Part shown: piece by piece, positions 61,585 through 64,000 of the stretch
Numbering within the stretch: the stretch's first letter is position 1
How the letters are laid out: each line of letters opens with the position of its first letter
Origin: JANSYA01 sp965243385
GTDB lineage: Bacteria; Spirochaetota; Leptospiria; Leptospirales; Leptonemataceae
Length of the DNA: 64,000 nucleotides
Direction of reading: 5' to 3'
NCBI GenBank assembly: GCA_965243385.1
Contig: CBDEUV010000002.1
Span: 4,464,001-4,528,000 of the forward strand
Made by a program: the position numbers and the translations under genes
The notes under the pieces: generated by a model
What the model was told of the DNA's origin: nothing
Seen by the model: only the letters and a program-made list of their open reading frames with translations
Database searches by the model: none

Positions 61585-63272
61585 CACATATAAAAGCTGA
61601 TCATTAGATCGAGATTGGGAGAAAATACGCTGTTGATCTTATGTCCGGCGTACTCCGGCAGCTTTTGCCAGTAACCTCGCCGGCCGGCAAATTCGAATTG
61701 CCGGGTGTCGGTGCGCGCATCGCGGCCGGCCAGGATCTCCGCCGTCAGCGATGTGTGCGAATTCTTTCGAAAGAGATAATAAAAATTGCCGCGACTCATG
61801 GGATAACCGTAGAGCTGGCTGCCGTAGCCGCTCGTGATGTCGAAAAAATAGCGGTGATAATAATCGAAACCCGCCGCGGAAATCGTATTCAGGAGGCCCT
61901 TGTAATGATTTTCGTTTTCGCGGACTTCGGGATACCCCCAGGTGACCAGCAGGCCGTTGTCTTTCAGGCCGCGGTTCAGGAAGCTGTAGAATTCGTACGA
62001 ATACAAATGCAGCAGCTTATCGTGCAGGAGCCCGGGCAGATCGTAGACGATCAGATCGTACTTCTTCTGATTCGTCTTCATATAATAGAAGGCGTCGCTG
62101 ATATAAAGCGTCAGCTTCTCGTATTCGTACGCGTTGTCGTGGTAGCGGGCCGCCAGAGGCAGCTGCTTCGTGAAGGTGATAAACTCTTCGTCGATGTCGA
62201 CCAGGTCGACGTAGGCGCCGTACTTGCGAATATAGTTTACGGCGATCCAGTCGCCGCCGCCGATCACCAGCACTCGCGCTTCGGTCGGATTTTCTATAAG
62301 CGAAAAGGGCAGATCGATCAGACCGGAATGATAGGAGTGCGCCCAGCTGTCGCACAGCTGCAGGTGGCGGTCCAGATTTAAACAGGTGTCGACGGCTTCG
62401 TCCGTAATGGGATGGTGCACGTCGTACAGAACCACTTCCTGATAGCGCGTGGTCAGCGACGCCTTGATGGAGTCCGGGGTGGCGCCCGTTACGAAAGACC
62501 GGAGATACATATTCTGCAGACTGTCGCGTACGAGACCGCCCTGGATCATGAACGCGGAATAGACGACGAAGAGTACGCCGGTCAAAATCAAAGGCAGCCG
62601 TTCTTTCGGTCGATAGTGAACCAGCACAAAGGTCAGCGCCGCCAAAAGATTCAAAGATCCGATGGCGATTGAGGTGATTACCAGGCCGAAGCCGGGGTAC
62701 AACAACATCGCGTAGACGATGGTGCCGAAGAGCGCGCCGATATAGTCGAAACCCAGCACGTCCGAAAAAGAATCGCCGCCGCCTTTGACCAGGGCCGAAA
62801 GCAGCGGAATTTCCAGGCCGGAGAGAATGCCGACGACGATCACGGGGCTGTGCGAGATCGCCAGAATGAAATAATAGAACACGATCGGCGAAGACTTGCT
62901 GCCGGGTTCGGTCACCAGGCTCAAATTGCCGGTGAGAATCGTGCCCAAAAAGACGATAAAGATCAATCCCAGGGGGCCCGTGATCGACAGCGCGATTTCC
63001 ACGTAAAAGAACAGACGCGGCACGTTGATTTGTTTTTTCGAGCGCTTCAGGATCCAGTTGTACAGAAACGCGCCGATGCCCAACGAGAATAGATACAGAC
63101 CGATGGTCATCGAATAGCGAATGACCGTGCCGCCGAAGATGACCGTCAACGCCTGAGAAAAAATTAATTCGTAAACGATGCTGCAAAACGCCACCAGCAG
63201 GGTCAGCGAAAAGATGAACCAGTTCTGTCGCAGCTGGTTCATGCGTAATCCACTTGAAGCTTGTTTTGACAT
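61584..63272 (-). CDS. Membrane protein fused to a spermidine synthase-like domain
   Basis: A 562-residue protein. The N-terminal part (about residues 1-240) holds 7 or 8 transmembrane helices ('FIFSLTLLVAFCSIVYELIF', 'LFSLGIGAFLYNWILKRSKK'). The C-terminal part is a spermidine-synthase Rossmann domain with 'VLVIGGGDWIAVNYIRKYG' near residue 335, 'VDLVDIDEEFITFTK' and 'YDLIVYDLPGLLHDKLLHLY' near 412. In SpeE the catalytic strand usually reads D-x-x-D-P. Here it is D-L-P-G, so the second Asp is missing and the activity may differ. Membrane-fused SpeE-like proteins occur in several Gram-negative lineages. It is coupled to speD (TGATG) downstream and to the acyltransferase-like gene upstream (also TGATG). 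Confidence 0.8.
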   Translation of the reverse strand: MSKQASSGLRMNQLRQNWFIFSLTLLVAFCSIVYELIFSQALTVIFGGTVIRYSMTIGLYLFSLGIGAFLYNWILKRSKKQINVPRLFFYVEIALSITGPLGLIFIVFLGTILTGNLSLVTEPGSKSSPIVFYYFILAISHSPVIVVGILSGLEIPLLSALVKGGGDSFSDVLGFDYIGALFGTIVYAMLLYPGFGLVITSIAIGSLNLLAALTFVLVHYRPKERLPLILTGVLFVVYSAFMIQGGLVRDSLQNMYLRSFVTGATPDSIKASLTTRYQEVVLYDVHHPITDEAVDTCLNLDRHLQLCDSWAHSYHSGLIDLPFSLIENPTEARVLVIGGGDWIAVNYIRKYGAYVDLVDIDEEFITFTKQLPLAARYHDNAYEYEKLTLYISDAFYYMKTNQKKYDLIVYDLPGLLHDKLLHLYSYEFYSFLNRGLKDNGLLVTWGYPEVRENENHYKGLLNTISAAGFDYYHRYFFDITSGYGSQLYGYPMSRGNFYYLFRKNSHTSLTAEILAGRDARTDTRQFEFAGRRGYWQKLPEYAGHKINSVFSPNLDLMISFYM

Positions 63273-64000
63273 CAGCGTAACACCACGTTATGAAAATTGG
63301 TTTTCTGAATGAAATAACCGGCCAGAGCGCAGAGCACGATATAAAACAGCGAGAATCCCGAGTGTATAAAGAGCGGCTCTTCCAGAACGCTCGAAATGAA
63401 TACGTGAACCGGCATAATCAGATATACGAAAATCATTCGATGCAGCGCGAAGACCATCAGAGAGTGTACGCCGATCCAGACGAAGGGACGCAGAAATTTC
63501 GTGGCCCCCAGGCCGAAGCGCAGCCCGCGTCGTTCCATATAGAGAAAACCCGCGAGTACCATGAGCTCCATGCCGAAGACGTAGAGGGCGTTGGCGAAAC
63601 TCTGCACCATCAGGTTTTCGGTTTCGTAGATTTCGAAGCGATTTACGTAGTATTCGTCGCCGACGAAGAGCCAGATCAGCAACAAGAACGCTCCGATTGC
63701 GAAGGCCGCGAAGTCTTTGCGGGACGCCCATTCGGGTTTCTGGAAATGAATATAGCCGAGAATCAGGCCGAGGCAGCCGGAGGTGAGGAAATAGCCCAGC
63801 CGGGCGTTATATTCGTAGGAGATGTGTATTTCCTGCTGGATTAGATATTCCAGGGTGTCCGCCAGGCCCGTATCCGGAGTGGCCAGATCCAGCAGGCTCA
63901 GGGCGAATAGAACCACAACGCCGCGGATTCCCAGGTAGCGATATACGACCGCCAGAAGCGACAGGATCACCATCCAGGCCTGAAGCGGGTAAAACGAAAT
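63272..64000 (-). CDS. Acyltransferase-3 / OpgC-like membrane protein, cut by the window end
   Basis: The visible part is about 242 codons. The frame stays open to position 64000 ('SFYPLQAWMVILSLLAVVYR'), so the gene very probably continues beyond the window. The ATG at 63973 would lie inside a membrane segment and is not a natural start. Six or more helices are visible. The end has 'FVWIGVHSLMVFALHRMIFV', which resembles the last helices of acyltransferase-3/OpgC and DUF1624 proteins, with a Gly-x-His-Ser-Leu turn. Its stop overlaps the start of the spermidine-synthase-like gene by one base (TGATG). A role in modifying a surface glycan is plausible but unproven. Confidence 0.6.
   Translation of the reverse strand: MSFYPLQAWMVILSLLAVVYRYLGIRGVVVLFALSLLDLATPDTGLADTLEYLIQQEIHISYEYNARLGYFLTSGCLGLILGYIHFQKPEWASRKDFAAFAIGAFLLLIWLFVGDEYYVNRFEIYETENLMVQSFANALYVFGMELMVLAGFLYMERRGLRFGLGATKFLRPFVWIGVHSLMVFALHRMIFVYLIMPVHVFISSVLEEPLFIHSGFSLFYIVLCALAGYFIQKTNFHNVVLR

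Overview
The window looks like chromosome of a Gram-negative spirochaete of the Leptospiraceae type, or a close uncultured relative. This is an inference from gene content. It has LPS-type glycosyltransferases (a heptosyltransferase and two WaaE-like GT2 enzymes), lipoprotein signals, a membrane leucine-rich-repeat protein, a 7TM-DISM receptor fused to a sigma-54 activator, a WYL regulator pair, and a giant secreted protein that resembles the very long proteins of Leptospira. The sequence is GC-rich and dense, with short gaps and many TGATG or ATGA overlaps. I see no rRNA, tRNA, CRISPR array, transposase or phage gene.

Left part (1-24.3 kb) is mostly housekeeping: a metallophosphoesterase, a GT4 glycosyltransferase, two alpha/beta hydrolases, an M20 amidohydrolase, an NAD-dependent epimerase, full-length MetH, the WYL pair, PdxJ-Nudix, an SDR reductase, ThrS, an LRR membrane protein, an OmpR-type response regulator, a zinc alcohol dehydrogenase, and GcvT-GcvH without an adjacent GcvP. 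Two intergenic clusters of an 'ATCCGTGGC' repeat lie near 10.1-10.3 kb and 20.5 kb.

Middle part (24.3-42.4 kb): an AT-rich gap of about 640 bp, three unrecognised proteins, a lipid-linked sugar transfer locus (flippase-like, GT2, ArnT-like), an exonuclease/phosphatase-type lipoprotein, purE, purK with a small coupled gene, an LPS glycosyltransferase cluster, a secreted lipase, and a 1059-residue receptor/sigma-54 activator.

Accessory part (42.4-64 kb): a two-gene unit encoding a stand-alone TIR protein and a TIR-helical-UvrD-type helicase fusion, a candidate immune system. It is followed by an SGNH hydrolase, a His-rich membrane protein, a second membrane sigma-54 activator and an ECF-like sigma factor. 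A leader with strong inverted repeats then precedes a 2594-residue giant protein. This giant has an N-terminal signal/anchor, seven degenerate repeats of about 118 residues, a hydrophobic segment, a glycine-rich beta repeat region, and two tandem C-terminal modules. Each module carries what looks like a complete Ser-Asp-His alpha/beta-hydrolase triad. The window closes with an operon of an acyltransferase-like membrane protein (cut by the window end), a membrane-fused spermidine-synthase-like protein and SpeD.

The best candidates for undescribed biology are the giant protein with duplicated hydrolase-like ends and the TIR/TIR-helicase pair.
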